DNA of 64,000 nucleotides. Source: Hydrocarboniphaga daqingensis (GTDB lineage: Bacteria > Pseudomonadota > Gammaproteobacteria > Nevskiales > Nevskiaceae). Positions 51,236 through 62,400 of this stretch are shown here, one piece after another. Position 1 is the stretch's first letter, and each line of letters opens with the position of its first letter. The translations under genes were made by a program, and so were the position numbers. Where the stretch lies: assembly GCF_900129825.1 (NCBI RefSeq), contig NZ_FQWZ01000001.1:1-64000 (forward strand). Direction: 5' to 3'. The notes beneath the pieces were generated by a model that was given only the letters and a program-made list of their open reading frames with translations, ran no database searches and was not told the DNA's origin.

Positions 51236-54200
51236 CTAACCGGTGCCTGCCAGCAGCCGTGCATTACCGCCGACGGCGGCCGTGTTGACGGTCAGCGTGC
51301 GCTCCGCGACCAGCCGAAGCAGGTAATGCGGGCCGCCCGCCTTGGGGCCAGTACCGGATAAGCCCTCGCCACCGAAGGGCTGAACGCCGACGACGGCACC
51401 TGTCATTCCGCGATTGACATAGCAGTTGCCGACGCGTGCCAGTGCTTGGACGCGGCGCCAGGTGCTCTCGACACGCGAATGCACGCCCAGGGTCAGCCCG
51501 TAGCCGCTGTCATTGATCGAGCCAATGACGGCGTCGAGATCGCGCGATCGATAGCGAATGACATGCAGAATCGGGCCGAAGTACTCGCCGTCGAGTTGGG
51601 CGATGTCGTCAATGGCCGCCACGGTCGGCGGAAAGTAGCTGCCGTGACGCGCAGCCTCGGGTAGCGACCGCTGTTCGAGCACCTGGCCGCGTGCATGCAG
51701 ACGCGCGGCGTGACCGGCAAGCCGCGCCCTCGCCGCTTCGTCGATCACCGGACCAATGTCAGTCGACAGCAACGCCGGGTCGCCGATGACCAGCTCCTGC
51801 ATCGTGCCGCCCAGCATGTGCAGCACCTTGTCGGCGATCTCATGCTGCAGATACAGCACGCGCAGCGCCGAACAACGCTGCCCGGCCGAATGGAATGCCG
51901 AGACGATCACATCCTTGACGACTTGCTCGGGCAAGGCCGACGAGTCGACGATCATGGCGTTCTGACCGCCGGTCTCGGCTATCAGGGTCGCGATCGGGCC
52001 GCGTCGCGCAGCGAGTTGGCGATTGATGGCCTGCGCAACGGCGACCGAACCGGTGAACATCACACCGGCGATCGCCGGGTCAGCACACAAGGCCGCGCCG
52101 ACGTCACCGTCGCCAAGCACGCCTTGCACGACGTCAGCGGGCACACCCACTTCGTGCAACAAGCGCAGCAGCGCGATGGCGATCAGATTGGTCTGCTCGG
52201 CCGGCTTGGCGACGACCGTGTTGCCTGTCACCAGTGCTGCTGCAATCTGCCCCGTGAATATCGCCAACGGGAAATTCCATGGCGAGATGCAGACGAACAC
52301 GCCCTTGCCGTGCAACTGCAATTCGTTGTGCTCACCCGTGGGTCCCGGCAGCACGGTAGGCGCCGCTTGCAGGCGCCGCGCCTCGGCCGCGTAGTAGCGC
52401 AGAAAATCGACGGTTTCGCGCAGCTCGGCGACTGCATCGGGCAGGGTCTTGCCGGCTTCGCGCACCAGCAGAAACAGAAAGTCGTCACGGCGCAGCTCGA
52501 GACGATCGGCCGCACGCTCAAGTAACTCGGCACGGCGCGCGACCGGCAACGCGTTCCAGGCCGGTTGCGCCGCTCGGGCGGCCTGCACCACGGGGCGCAG
52601 CGCAGCCGTCTCCAGCGGCTGCCAATAACCGAGCACGCGGCGTCGATCAGCAGGATCGGTGATGGCGATACTGGGGCCGGCAGCGGCCACCGACACGGCA
52701 ACGGCGGAGACCGCGCGATGCTCGGTGCGAAGACCGGTCATGGCGGACGCCAGTTGGCGCAGGGCGGACTCGTCCGCCAGATTGAAACCGGCCGCATTGC
52801 GACGCGCACTGCCGTAGAGGTCGATCGGCAGCGGCAGCGCCGGGTTAGCTTTGACCGGCATCATGCGCACCGCAGCGACCGGATCTGCGACCAGCCGCTC
52901 GGCGTCGACTTGCTCGTCATAAATGCGGTTGACGAACGAGGTATTAGCGCCGTTTTCGAGCAGTCTCCGCACCAGATAGGGCAACAGATCTTCGTGCGAG
53001 CCCACGGGTGCGTACACGCGGCACGGTGCCGGCCAGTCTTCGCGGACAACGTCATACAAGGCCTCGCCCATGCCGTGCAGTCGCTGGAACTCGTAACCCT
53101 GTCCGGAACGTTCGCGGTCGTCATCACCTGCATAGGCGCGGATCGCAGAGATCGTGTGCGCGTTGTGCGTTGCGAACATCGGATAGAAGCGGTCGCGCTG
53201 CAACAACAGCTTGCGCGCGCAAGCCAGATAGCTGACATCGGTGTTGGGCTTGCGCGTGAACACCGGATAGCCCGCCAAGCCTTGCTCCTGACTGCGCTTG
53301 ATTTCGGTGTCCCAGTACGCGCCCTTGACCAGGCGGACCGCCAAGGGTCGGCCGGCGCGAACGCTCAGCGACTCGAGGTAGTCGATCAGCGCTGGCGCGC
53401 GCTTCTGAAACGCCTGCACGGCCAGACCGAAGCCGTTCCACCCGGCCAGCGATGCGTCGACAAACACCGGCGACAGCACGTCCAACGATAACTCGAGCCG
53501 ATCGGCTTCCTCCGCATCGACCGTCAGACCGATGTTCTGCGCACGCGCCATCTGCGCCAGCGCGAGCAATCGCGGCGTCAGCTCGGCCAGCACGCGCGGG
53601 CGCTGCGCAAACTCGTAGCGAGGATGCAGCGCCGACAGCTTGATCGAAATGCCGGGCCGCTGGCTGACATCACCGCTGCGATTGGGATCCGGGCTGCCGC
53701 CGATGGCCTCGATCGCATCGCGATAGGCGGTGAAATACCGGTCGGCATCGGCCTGCGTCAGCGCGGCTTCTCCCAGCATGTCGAAACTGTGCAAATAGCG
53801 CTGTTGATCGCCGCTGCGGCGATTCGCCAGCGCTTCGCCGATGTTGCGCCCCATGACGAACTGATGGCCCATCAGCTTCATCGCTTGGCGCACGGCCAAA
53901 CGGATCACCGGCTCGCTGCTGCGTCCGACCATGCGATTGATCGCCGCGCGGAAGTTGCCAGCGGTTTGCGGCGACAGCCGGACGATGCGGCCGGTCAGCA
54001 TCAAGCCCCAGGTCGATGCGTTGACGAACAGCGAGTCGCTGCGACCGAGGTGTTTCTCCCAATCGGCTGCCGACAACTTGTCGGCGATCAAAGCCTCGGC
54101 GGTTTCGTCATCCGGTATGCGCAGCAGCGCCTCGGCCAGACACATCAGCAGCACACCTTCTTCCGACGACAGATCGTACTGGCGCATGAAGGCATCAAGC

Positions 54201-54415
54201 GGGCTCTGGCCACCCTTGATCGCGCGTACGGCCCGCACCCAATCGGCAGCACGTCGCTGTACGCGAGCGGCCTGCTCGTGCGGCAATTCCGCCCACGCGG
54301 CAAGTCGATTGACCAAGCCCGTTTCGTCGGCGAGCCAGTGGTCCGCCATCGCCGCAAACAGCGCGTCCCGCGTTGGTGGCGCATCGGCGAAAACGAAGGC
54401 ATCGGTCGGGGCCAT
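51236..54415 (-). CDS. putA: bifunctional proline dehydrogenase / P5C dehydrogenase
   Basis: A 1059-aa protein if started at ATG 54415 (in-frame ATGs lie up to 54532). The N-terminal half is the FAD-dependent proline dehydrogenase barrel (SIKLSALHPRYEFAQ, VRLVKGAYWDTEIKRSQE, TSFVNRIYD). The C-terminal half is an aldehyde dehydrogenase (ISPWNFPLAIFTGQIAAALVTGNTVVAKP, LIAETGGQNAMIVDSSA, catalytic Cys in FHSAGQRCSALRVL). It oxidises proline to glutamate. The N-terminus lacks the ribbon-helix-helix domain found in E. coli PutA, so it probably does not regulate its own gene. The 301 bp upstream (54416-54716), shared with the divergent outer-membrane gene, show no clear promoter elements. Confidence 0.95.
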   Translation of the reverse strand: MAPTDAFVFADAPPTRDALFAAMADHWLADETGLVNRLAAWAELPHEQAARVQRRAADWVRAVRAIKGGQSPLDAFMRQYDLSSEEGVLLMCLAEALLRIPDDETAEALIADKLSAADWEKHLGRSDSLFVNASTWGLMLTGRIVRLSPQTAGNFRAAINRMVGRSSEPVIRLAVRQAMKLMGHQFVMGRNIGEALANRRSGDQQRYLHSFDMLGEAALTQADADRYFTAYRDAIEAIGGSPDPNRSGDVSQRPGISIKLSALHPRYEFAQRPRVLAELTPRLLALAQMARAQNIGLTVDAEEADRLELSLDVLSPVFVDASLAGWNGFGLAVQAFQKRAPALIDYLESLSVRAGRPLAVRLVKGAYWDTEIKRSQEQGLAGYPVFTRKPNTDVSYLACARKLLLQRDRFYPMFATHNAHTISAIRAYAGDDDRERSGQGYEFQRLHGMGEALYDVVREDWPAPCRVYAPVGSHEDLLPYLVRRLLENGANTSFVNRIYDEQVDAERLVADPVAAVRMMPVKANPALPLPIDLYGSARRNAAGFNLADESALRQLASAMTGLRTEHRAVSAVAVSVAAAGPSIAITDPADRRRVLGYWQPLETAALRPVVQAARAAQPAWNALPVARRAELLERAADRLELRRDDFLFLLVREAGKTLPDAVAELRETVDFLRYYAAEARRLQAAPTVLPGPTGEHNELQLHGKGVFVCISPWNFPLAIFTGQIAAALVTGNTVVAKPAEQTNLIAIALLRLLHEVGVPADVVQGVLGDGDVGAALCADPAIAGVMFTGSVAVAQAINRQLAARRGPIATLIAETGGQNAMIVDSSALPEQVVKDVIVSAFHSAGQRCSALRVLYLQHEIADKVLHMLGGTMQELVIGDPALLSTDIGPVIDEAARARLAGHAARLHARGQVLEQRSLPEAARHGSYFPPTVAAIDDIAQLDGEYFGPILHVIRYRSRDLDAVIGSINDSGYGLTLGVHSRVESTWRRVQALARVGNCYVNRGMTGAVVGVQPFGGEGLSGTGPKAGGPHYLLRLVAERTLTVNTAAVGGNARLLAGTG

Positions 54416-54716
54416 GGGGGTCTTCCGGGCAGCGTGCGGCGTCGGGCGATAGCGCATTGTAGGAGTGCCCCCCAGCCTTGCCTGCAGGGAAAGAACCCAG
54501 TGCCGGTGGCTGACATTGCTCAGGGCACGCACCGTGCGGCATCAGCAGCTGCGCCGCCGGTCGGCATCGAGCCGCATTACCGACCCACCGGTCGCAGCAT
54601 CGGTGGCAGGCGATGTGGCAGGCTGAAGCTTCAGCCTCAGGCAAGCCGGTGCTGACAAGACTCGAAAACAACAACGACCGATCACGGCGCCGCCCGTCGA
54701 TCAGGAGAACGAGGGC

Positions 54717-55916
54717 ATGGGGGCAGAGCGTGCTGGAGACGCAGGAAGTGGCAGCGCCCGCGGCGCCCTTGCCCCAGCGTCGCCACGGCTGCATCGGCAT
54801 CGGAGCAGGATCGCGGCTTGGCTGCTCGCGTCCATGTTCGCCACACCCTGGATGGCCGCCGCCGAAGACATCCCGCCGCAAGATGCGTCGACCGATCCGA
54901 CGACCCATCGTGATTCGCCCGACGCCCCGGTTCCGCCGGTTCCCGATCAGCCCGAGTTGCTGACTGTGGTCGCGCCGCCGGGTTCGGCCCTCGATCCGTG
55001 CGACAAGCCGGGCCTGGATTCGGTGCCGGTCGTCGACTCCGCACGCAACATGCTCGAAGAGCAGAGCTGCAATCTGGTGCTTTGGGTCGACGGCCTGTTT
55101 GGCGAAACCGGCAACATCGAGGCCGCCCGGCGCACGCGCGGCGTACTCGAAGTGACCAACGTTTATTCGCAGTTCGAAGGCTTCGACCAACGGCTGCGGC
55201 TGCATCTGGAAGTGGATCTGCCGACGATGAAGAACCGCCTTTCCGCGTTCGTCGGCCGAGAAAACGAGCAAGACTTCGTACGCGGGCGCACCGAAGCATC
55301 GGAGTTGCGCGCGACCTTCCCGACGCTGAGCGACCAGAACGAATGGCTGGCCGGCTTGGGCTACAGCCTGCCTGACCGCCGCAACCTGCAGACCAGCTTC
55401 CGTGTCGGTGTGCGCGGCCTTAGCCCGCCGATGGGCTTCGTCCAGGGCCGTGTCCGCTACACGCTGTACTCCGACGACAACGACGTGGCCTACGTACGCT
55501 CGACGCCATTCTGGAACACGCGCGATCGCGCGGGGGTCACCAACAGCTTCGACTTCAGCCACATCATTTCCAACCGCCTGCTGCTGCGCTGGTACTCGGT
55601 CGGGACGCTGTCTCAACGCACGGTCGGACTCAACTGGCGCAACTCGCTGATCCTGTATCACAACCTGCATCGCCGGCGCGGACTGGCCTATGAGGGCTTC
55701 ATCCGCGGCGAAACCGATGAGCCGGAACCGCTGTATGAATATGGCGGCCGCGTCTTGTTCCGCCATCCATTCATGCGCCACCGCCTCTATGCCGAATGGG
55801 CGGCTGGCTACAGCTTCCCGCGTACCGACCCTAGCCTGCCCCGCGACGGTTCGGCCAGCGTGGGTCTGTCAATCGAGATGCCATTCGGAGAACCCGTCGA
55901 CGAGACGCCAGATTGA
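54717..55916 (+). CDS. outer-membrane-like protein of unknown function
   Basis: A 399-aa protein from ATG 54717. The N-terminal ~35 residues are basic, followed by a hydrophobic stretch (RIAAWLLASMFATPWMAAA-EDIPP) that looks like a signal peptide, so the true start may be slightly downstream (ATG 54834 would remove part of it). A Pro/Asp-rich linker (about 55-85) precedes a domain with many beta-like segments (LRLHLEVDLPTMKNRLSAFVGREN, HRLYAEWAAGYSFPR, ASVGLSIEMPFG), suggesting a barrel. The Cys pair at about residues 100 and 118 may be disulphide-bonded. No family is recognised with certainty. It stands alone between putA and ugd. Confidence 0.6.
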   Translation: MGAERAGDAGSGSARGALAPASPRLHRHRSRIAAWLLASMFATPWMAAAEDIPPQDASTDPTTHRDSPDAPVPPVPDQPELLTVVAPPGSALDPCDKPGLDSVPVVDSARNMLEEQSCNLVLWVDGLFGETGNIEAARRTRGVLEVTNVYSQFEGFDQRLRLHLEVDLPTMKNRLSAFVGRENEQDFVRGRTEASELRATFPTLSDQNEWLAGLGYSLPDRRNLQTSFRVGVRGLSPPMGFVQGRVRYTLYSDDNDVAYVRSTPFWNTRDRAGVTNSFDFSHIISNRLLLRWYSVGTLSQRTVGLNWRNSLILYHNLHRRRGLAYEGFIRGETDEPEPLYEYGGRVLFRHPFMRHRLYAEWAAGYSFPRTDPSLPRDGSASVGLSIEMPFGEPVDETPD

Positions 55917-55986
55917 GCGTTGTCACGGCGGCGGAGGCGCCGCTGGCATCGTCCGTGCTGCAGGCTCGGAAGCGGCGTCGGCTGCA

Positions 55987-56016
55987 GTGACGCTGTCTCG
56001 AACCGGCTCGTATACT
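55987..56016 (+). promoter_or_regulatory. candidate sigma-70 promoter of ugd
   Basis: TATACT at 56011-56016 is a good -10; GTGACG at 55987-55992 with an 18-bp spacer is a moderate -35. The start of transcription would be near 56023, about 28 bases before the ugd ATG, where GGGAG is the ribosome binding site. Confidence 0.45.
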
Positions 56017-56050
56017 CGCGCCGCTTTCACCACCGATTGCAGGGAGCAAC

Positions 56051-57376
56051 GTGAACATAACAGTATTTGGATCAGGCTATGTCGGCCTGGTTACTGCGGC
56101 TTGTTTTGCCGATGCGGGTAACGACGTGTTGTGTGTCGACATCGACCCCGCCAAGGTCCAGCGCCTGCGCAATGGCGAATGTCCGATCTACGAGCCGGGC
56201 CTTGAAGAAATGCTCCAGCGCAATGTCCGCGAAGGACGCATGCGCTTTACCACCGAAGCCTCCGAAGGTGTGGCTCACGGCCAGTACCAGTTCATCGCCG
56301 TCGGCACGCCGCCGAACGAAGACGGATCGGCCGATATGCAGTACGTGCTCGCCGTCGCGGCGTCGATCGGTCAGTTCATGGATGACTATCGCGTCATCAT
56401 CAGCAAGTCGACCGTGCCGGTCGGCACCGCCGACCGTGTACGTGACGCCGTCCTCAGTCAACTGACCGCCCGTGGCGCCGATGTCGACTTCGACGTCGTC
56501 AGCAACCCCGAGTTTTTGAAGGAGGGCGCGGCCGTTGCCGACTTCAACAAGCCCGACCGCATCATCGTCGGCACCTCGTCGCCCCGTGCTACCGAGGCGA
56601 TGCAGGCGCTGTATGCCCCGTTCAATCGCAATCATGATCGGTTGATCGTGATGGACGTGCGCAGCTCGGAGCTGACCAAATACGCGGCCAACGCGATGCT
56701 GGCCACCAAGATCAGCTTCATGAACGAGATTGCCAATCTGGCCGAAGCGCTGGGCGCCGACGTCGAGAAAGTGCGGGTCGGTATCGGTGCCGATCCTCGC
56801 ATTGGCTTCCACTTCATCTATCCGGGCTGCGGCTACGGCGGCAGCTGCTTTCCGAAGGACGTCAAAGCGCTGGTACACACGGCGTCCGGCGCAAGCTTCG
56901 ACGCGCAACTGCTCAAGTCGGTGGAAGCGGTCAACAGCCGTCAAAAAACACTGATGTTCCGCAAGCTGGTCAAGGCGCTGGGCGATGTGAGCGGCAAGAC
57001 GATTGCGCTGTGGGGCCTGGCGTTCAAGCCTCGCACCGACGATATGCGGGAAGCACCGAGCCGCGACTTGATGGAAGCGGTGTGGGCGGCCGGCGGCCGC
57101 ATCCGCGCCTATGACCCGGTGGCGCAGCACGAATGCCGCCGCCTGTACGGCGATCGCGCCGATCTCGAACTGGTCAGCAGCCCCGAAGCGGCATGCACCG
57201 GCGCAGACGCGCTGGTGATCGCCACCGAATGGCGCATTTTCCATTCCCCGAACTTCGCGCGACTCAAGCAGCTGCTGTCCCAGCCGGTGATCGTCGACGG
57301 CCGCAATCTGTACGATCCCGACATGCTCAAGCAGCAAGGCATCCGCTATTACGCCATCGGCCGCGGTGAGCACTAG
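56051..57376 (+). CDS. ugd: UDP-glucose 6-dehydrogenase
   Basis: A 441-aa protein with the N-terminal NAD-binding motif [22 protein letters not shown], the central helical domain and the catalytic Cys motif [18 protein letters not shown]. The C-terminal UDP-binding domain includes [19 protein letters not shown]. It makes UDP-glucuronate for polysaccharide synthesis. Its end overlaps the cutA start by 11 bases. Confidence 0.96.
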   Translation: MNITVFGSGYVGLVTAACFADAGNDVLCVDIDPAKVQRLRNGECPIYEPGLEEMLQRNVREGRMRFTTEASEGVAHGQYQFIAVGTPPNEDGSADMQYVLAVAASIGQFMDDYRVIISKSTVPVGTADRVRDAVLSQLTARGADVDFDVVSNPEFLKEGAAVADFNKPDRIIVGTSSPRATEAMQALYAPFNRNHDRLIVMDVRSSELTKYAANAMLATKISFMNEIANLAEALGADVEKVRVGIGADPRIGFHFIYPGCGYGGSCFPKDVKALVHTASGASFDAQLLKSVEAVNSRQKTLMFRKLVKALGDVSGKTIALWGLAFKPRTDDMREAPSRDLMEAVWAAGGRIRAYDPVAQHECRRLYGDRADLELVSSPEAACTGADALVIATEWRIFHSPNFARLKQLLSQPVIVDGRNLYDPDMLKQQGIRYYAIGRGEH

Positions 57377-57707
57377 CAACACGCCCGATGATGGCGACGC
57401 GCTGATGGTCTACGTCAGCGCGCCGCCGGATGTGGCGGCTGCTCTCGCGTCGACGCTGGTAGCGGAACGCTTCGCGGCCTGCGTCAGTGTATTGCCGGGC
57501 GTACGCTCGGTTTACCGCTGGAACGGTGCCGTGCAACAGGACGAGGAATCGCTACTGCTGATCAAGACCGGCGCCGATCGTTTCGAAGCGCTGCGTCAGC
57601 GCATCGTTGATCTGCATCCCTACGAACTTCCTGAAGTGGTGGCAGTCCGATGGCAGCATGCGCATGAGCCCTACCGACAATGGGTGCTCGACAGCACGCG
57701 CCCCTGA
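57366..57707 (+). CDS. cutA: divalent-cation tolerance protein CutA
   Basis: A 113-aa protein starting at GTG 57366 within the end of ugd. The CutA1 fold motifs are present: [41 protein letters not shown] and [13 protein letters not shown] with the conserved ELPE segment. It is a small trimeric cytoplasmic protein linked to copper tolerance; its biochemical role is debated. In many Proteobacteria cutA precedes dsbD, and here it precedes a dsbD-alpha-like gene. Confidence 0.92.
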   Translation: MSTSNTPDDGDALMVYVSAPPDVAAALASTLVAERFAACVSVLPGVRSVYRWNGAVQQDEESLLLIKTGADRFEALRQRIVDLHPYELPEVVAVRWQHAHEPYRQWVLDSTRP

Positions 57708-57726
57708 TGCCGCAGCGAGCCACACT

Positions 57727-58176
57727 TTGAAGCCTTCGATCCTGATGCTGGCGGCCAGTCTGATGCTGACGGCCGCCTGCCCGGCCGACGCCGGCAGCCT
57801 GCTCAAGCCTCGCGATTCCGCGCCGGCCATCTTGCCGGTCAACGATGCATTCCAGTTGCAACCGGTGCTGTGGCGCGATGGCAAGCTTGATATCAGCCTC
57901 GATATCGCGCCCGGCTGCTACCTTTATCGCGACAAGATTCAAGTGGAGGTGCTCGAACCCACCGGCTTGAAGCTCGGCAGGGTCGCCTTGCCGCCCGGTG
58001 AGCTGCATCAAGACGAGCACTTCGGCGTCGTACGCGTGTTCCGGCAGCAGCTTGCGGTTCAACACCGTGTTGACCATCCGCCGCAGCGCCTGCGCATCCG
58101 CTACCAAGGCTGCGCCGAAGGACTGGTCTGCTATCCCCCGCAGGTTCGCGAAGTCACCGTGGAGTCCTTACGCTGA
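57727..58176 (+). CDS. stand-alone DsbD N-terminal (alpha) domain protein
   Basis: A 149-aa protein; TTG 57727 is taken as the start because it gives a signal peptide (KPSILMLAASLMLTAACPADA) directly after cutA; the first in-frame ATG after it is 57745. The rest matches the periplasmic alpha domain of DsbD: PGCYLYRDKIQVEV and YQGCAEGLVCYPP, which holds the redox Cys pair. The membrane and C-terminal thioredoxin parts of DsbD are missing. The next gene encodes a TlpA-like thioredoxin whose start overlaps this stop (TGATG), so the two may pass electrons between them. Confidence 0.8.
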   Translation: MKPSILMLAASLMLTAACPADAGSLLKPRDSAPAILPVNDAFQLQPVLWRDGKLDISLDIAPGCYLYRDKIQVEVLEPTGLKLGRVALPPGELHQDEHFGVVRVFRQQLAVQHRVDHPPQRLRIRYQGCAEGLVCYPPQVREVTVESLR

Positions 58177-58721
58177 TGTCCAGCAGCAAAAAACAGATCC
58201 TTGCCGTCGCGGCGTTGTGCTTTGCCGCTGCCGGCGTCGGCTTTGGTGCCTACCGGTACCTGGCGCAGCCACACTCGATCGATGAGCCGGGCGGCATGGC
58301 GCCCGAAATCACGCTGAACGACTTGACCGGAACGCCGCGTCAGCTCAGCGAGTGGCGCGGGAAACTGATCCTGGTCAACTTCTGGGCAACCTGGTGCGCG
58401 CCTTGCCTGCATGAAATCCCGATGCTGATGGACATGCAGCAGCAATACGGCGGACGCGGCCTGCAAGTGGTGGGCGCCGCAATGGATGAAGTCGAAGCGG
58501 TCCGCATCGGCGCGCCACGGCTGGGCATTCAGTACCCGGTGCTGGTCGGCGACAGCGAGATCATCAATGCGATGCAGGCGCTCGGGGATCAGCTCGGGGC
58601 CCTTCCATACTCTGTTCTGATCAATGCGAATGGAATGATCGTGTCGCGCAAGCACGGCGAGTTCGAGCGTGACGAATTGATCCAACTGATCGAGCAAAAT
58701 CTGCCCACCACCGGCGGATAG
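58176..58721 (+). CDS. TlpA-like membrane-anchored thioredoxin
   Basis: A 181-aa protein with an N-terminal membrane anchor (ILAVAALCFAAAGVGFGAYRYL) and a TlpA/ResA-type thioredoxin domain in the periplasm. The active site is FWATWCAPCLHEIPML (WCAPC). Proteins of this type reduce disulphides, for example in cytochrome c maturation. It is coupled to the DsbD-alpha-like gene. Downstream, 58722-58857 holds the aroQ promoter. Confidence 0.9.
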   Translation: MSSSKKQILAVAALCFAAAGVGFGAYRYLAQPHSIDEPGGMAPEITLNDLTGTPRQLSEWRGKLILVNFWATWCAPCLHEIPMLMDMQQQYGGRGLQVVGAAMDEVEAVRIGAPRLGIQYPVLVGDSEIINAMQALGDQLGALPYSVLINANGMIVSRKHGEFERDELIQLIEQNLPTTGG

Positions 58722-58801
58722 CGGGCGGCAGGCGAGCCGGGGCCCATCTCAGCCGAAGTGGCCGGCAACATCGCCTAATATGACGGCAAAATCCTACAAA
58801 T

Positions 58802-58831
58802 TTGTCATTGCGCGCTGCACTGGGGCAGAAT
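58802..58831 (+). promoter_or_regulatory. candidate sigma-70 promoter of aroQ-accBC
   Basis: TTGTCA (58802-58807) is a near-consensus -35; CAGAAT (58826-58831), 18 bases downstream, is a moderate -10. The transcript would begin about 20 bases before the aroQ ATG at 58858. The preceding bases (58775-58806) are AT-rich for this genome. Confidence 0.4.
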
Positions 58832-58857
58832 CGGGTCTCTAGAGCCGGCCCCAGTCC

Positions 58858-59304
58858 ATGCGCAAACTGCTTTTGCTGAATGGTCCCAACCTGAACCTGC
58901 TAGGCAGCCGTGAACCGGCCGTCTACGGGTCGGCCACGCTGGCGCAGATCGAGGCCGACCTGACGTCCCAGGCGATCGCACTCGGGCTCGAGCTGCAGTG
59001 CTTCCAAAGCAACCATGAAGGCGTGCTGGTCGATCGCATCCACCAGGCGCGTGCCGACGGTGTCGAGTTTGTTCTGATCAACCCCGGCGCCCTCACCCAC
59101 ACCAGCATCGCGCTGCGCGACGCCCTGCTCGGCGTGGCCTTGCCATTCATCGAAATCCATCTTTCCAACGTGCATGCGCGGGAGCCGTTCCGCCATCACT
59201 CGTATCTGTCCGACATTGCCGTGGGTGTGATCGTGGGCTTGGGACCCATTGGTTACCGCCTCGCTTTGCAAGCCGCGCATGCGCGGCTCTTCCAAACCAA
59301 GTAG
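58858..59304 (+). CDS. aroQ: 3-dehydroquinate dehydratase, type II
   Basis: A 148-aa protein with the type II signatures: [20 protein letters not shown] at the N-terminus (active Arg and Tyr), [35 protein letters not shown] with the catalytic His, and [11 protein letters not shown] at the end. Third step of the shikimate pathway. It precedes accB by 35 bases, the usual arrangement in gammaproteobacteria. Confidence 0.97.
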   Translation: MRKLLLLNGPNLNLLGSREPAVYGSATLAQIEADLTSQAIALGLELQCFQSNHEGVLVDRIHQARADGVEFVLINPGALTHTSIALRDALLGVALPFIEIHLSNVHAREPFRHHSYLSDIAVGVIVGLGPIGYRLALQAAHARLFQTK

Positions 59305-59339
59305 CGCAACAGCAACACAACAGGGGAACTCAAATCACA

Positions 59340-59804
59340 ATGGACTTGCGCAAAATCAAAACGCTGATCGAACTGGTAGAACAGTCCGGCATCTCGGAGC
59401 TCGAAGTCCGCGAGGGCGAAGAATCGGTTCGCATCAGCCGGCAGACCCAGCAGCTGCATTACACGCTGCCGGCACCGGCGGCCCCGCAAGCAGCACCGGC
59501 TGTTGCCCCGGCCGCCGCGCCGGTCGCCGCAGCGCCAGCGGCGCCGGCCGCTGCGCCAGCCAAGCCCAGCGGACACGTGGTGCGCGCGCCGATGGTCGGC
59601 ACCTTCTACCGGACTCCGTCTCCCGGCGCCAAGGCGTTCGTCGAGGTGGGCCAGACGGTCAAAGTCGGCCAGACGCTGTGCATCATCGAAGCGATGAAGA
59701 TGCTCAACCAGATCGAGTCTGATCGCGCTGGCGTCATTGTCGACATCCTGGTCGAGAACGAGCGCGCGGTGGAATTCGATCAGCCTCTGTTCGTCATCGA
59801 ATAA
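59340..59804 (+). CDS. accB: biotin carboxyl carrier protein of acetyl-CoA carboxylase
   Basis: A 154-aa protein. The N-terminal domain ([23 protein letters not shown]) is followed by an Ala/Pro-rich linker (about 45-80) and the biotinyl domain ([20 protein letters not shown]) with the biotinylated Lys in IEAMKMLNQ. It carries CO2 between AccC and the carboxyltransferase for malonyl-CoA synthesis, which also feeds the PUFA-like synthases. Confidence 0.97.
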   Translation: MDLRKIKTLIELVEQSGISELEVREGEESVRISRQTQQLHYTLPAPAAPQAAPAVAPAAAPVAAAPAAPAAAPAKPSGHVVRAPMVGTFYRTPSPGAKAFVEVGQTVKVGQTLCIIEAMKMLNQIESDRAGVIVDILVENERAVEFDQPLFVIE

Positions 59805-59815
59805 GGCCGCCCGAC

Positions 59816-61174
<1,359 letters not shown>

Positions 61175-61188
61175 CGCCCGCGTAATAG

Positions 61189-61219
61189 GGCCGGCCGGGT
61201 CTGAACCACCCGGCCGGCC
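61189..61219 (+). terminator. stem-loop after accC
   Basis: GGCCGGCCGGGT (61189-61200) pairs perfectly with ACCCGGCCGGCC (61208-61219) around a seven-base loop, 15 bases after the accC stop. There is no T-run, so it is a possible rho-assisted end or mRNA-protecting hairpin between accC and prmA. Confidence 0.55.
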
Positions 61220-61285
61220 GCAGCACCGCTGAGCCGGCCCGCAAAATCCAGTACGCTGCGCGCCTGTTCTACACCGCTGACTTCC

Positions 61286-62161
61286 ATGGCCTGGCTGCAA
61301 TTGCGCGTGCATTCGCGCTATCCCGAGTTCGTCGACGAAATTCTCCAAGCCTGCGGCGCCAGCGCCGTCAGCTTCATCGACGCCGAGGATGATCCGGTCC
61401 TTGAACCGGCGCCCGGCGAAACCCCGCTTTGGAGCAACACGGTCACGCTCGGTCTGTTTCCCGAGAAAACCGACCTGCAGCCGGTGCTCGACGCGTTGCA
61501 CGAACAATTGCCCGACAGCGATACGCTCCAGGTCAGCGACGAATTGGTTGAAGACCAAGACTGGGTCCGCGTCTGGCTCAAGGACTGCCCGCCGCTGAAA
61601 TTCGGCGAACGTTTGTGGGTTTGCCCCCACGAAAAGCGTGTCGACGAGCCCGGCAGCGTGACGCTGCTGCTCGATCCGGGCTTGGCGTTCGGCACCGGCA
61701 CGCACCCCAGCACAGCGCTGTGCCTAGAATGGCTGGCCACGCACGATGTGGGCGATCAACACGTGCTGGATTTCGGTTGCGGCTCGGGCATTTTGGCGAT
61801 TGCCGCGCTGCTGCTCGGCGCGCGCCATGCCGTGGCCAACGATATCGACCCGCAGGCAATCCAAGCCACCCGCGACAATGCGGTGGCCAATGGCGTCTCC
61901 GATCGATTGACGACGGTCGATCCCGAGCGTCGCGTGGAGCCGTTCCCGGCCGATCTGGTGCTGGCCAACATTCTGGCGCGTCCCCTGATCGAGTTGGCGC
62001 CGCAACTGTCAGCGACGATCCGCAGTGGCGGCGCCTTGGTGCTGGCCGGACTGCTCGACCGTCAGGCCGACGAAGTCCGTGCTGCCTACGCACCGTGGTT
62101 CGACTTCGAGCCCGACCATTGCCGCGACGGCTGGACTCGTCTGTACGGACGACGTCGCTAA
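61286..62161 (+). CDS. prmA: ribosomal protein L11 methyltransferase
   Basis: A 291-aa protein. The N-terminal substrate-binding domain starts MAWLQLRVHSRYPEFVDEIL; the SAM-binding domain has LDPGLAFGTGTHPSTALCLEWL, VLDFGCGSGILAIAALLLGA and LVLANILARPLIELAP (the NxxxP-type motif being NILARP). It trimethylates L11 lysines. No dusB lies between it and fis. Confidence 0.95.
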   Translation: MAWLQLRVHSRYPEFVDEILQACGASAVSFIDAEDDPVLEPAPGETPLWSNTVTLGLFPEKTDLQPVLDALHEQLPDSDTLQVSDELVEDQDWVRVWLKDCPPLKFGERLWVCPHEKRVDEPGSVTLLLDPGLAFGTGTHPSTALCLEWLATHDVGDQHVLDFGCGSGILAIAALLLGARHAVANDIDPQAIQATRDNAVANGVSDRLTTVDPERRVEPFPADLVLANILARPLIELAPQLSATIRSGGALVLAGLLDRQADEVRAAYAPWFDFEPDHCRDGWTRLYGRRR

Positions 62162-62400
62162 GAGCCTTGCTGTCAACCGGGCTGCGGCACGGTTGAACGC
62201 GGTCCGCGCTGCGGCGGCTCACTGCATCGGACATTTTCGACCGTTGCCAAGCGTTTGCGGAGCAATCGCAACGTAGCGTCGATGCCGTGCTTTTTTCGCG
62301 AGGGGCTTGGCGCTATGATGCGCGCCCCCTATGAGAAAGACCTCGGGCGATGTACGCCGCCAGGGCGAGGTCGTGACGCATCGAAGCACAGAGGGCTTGT

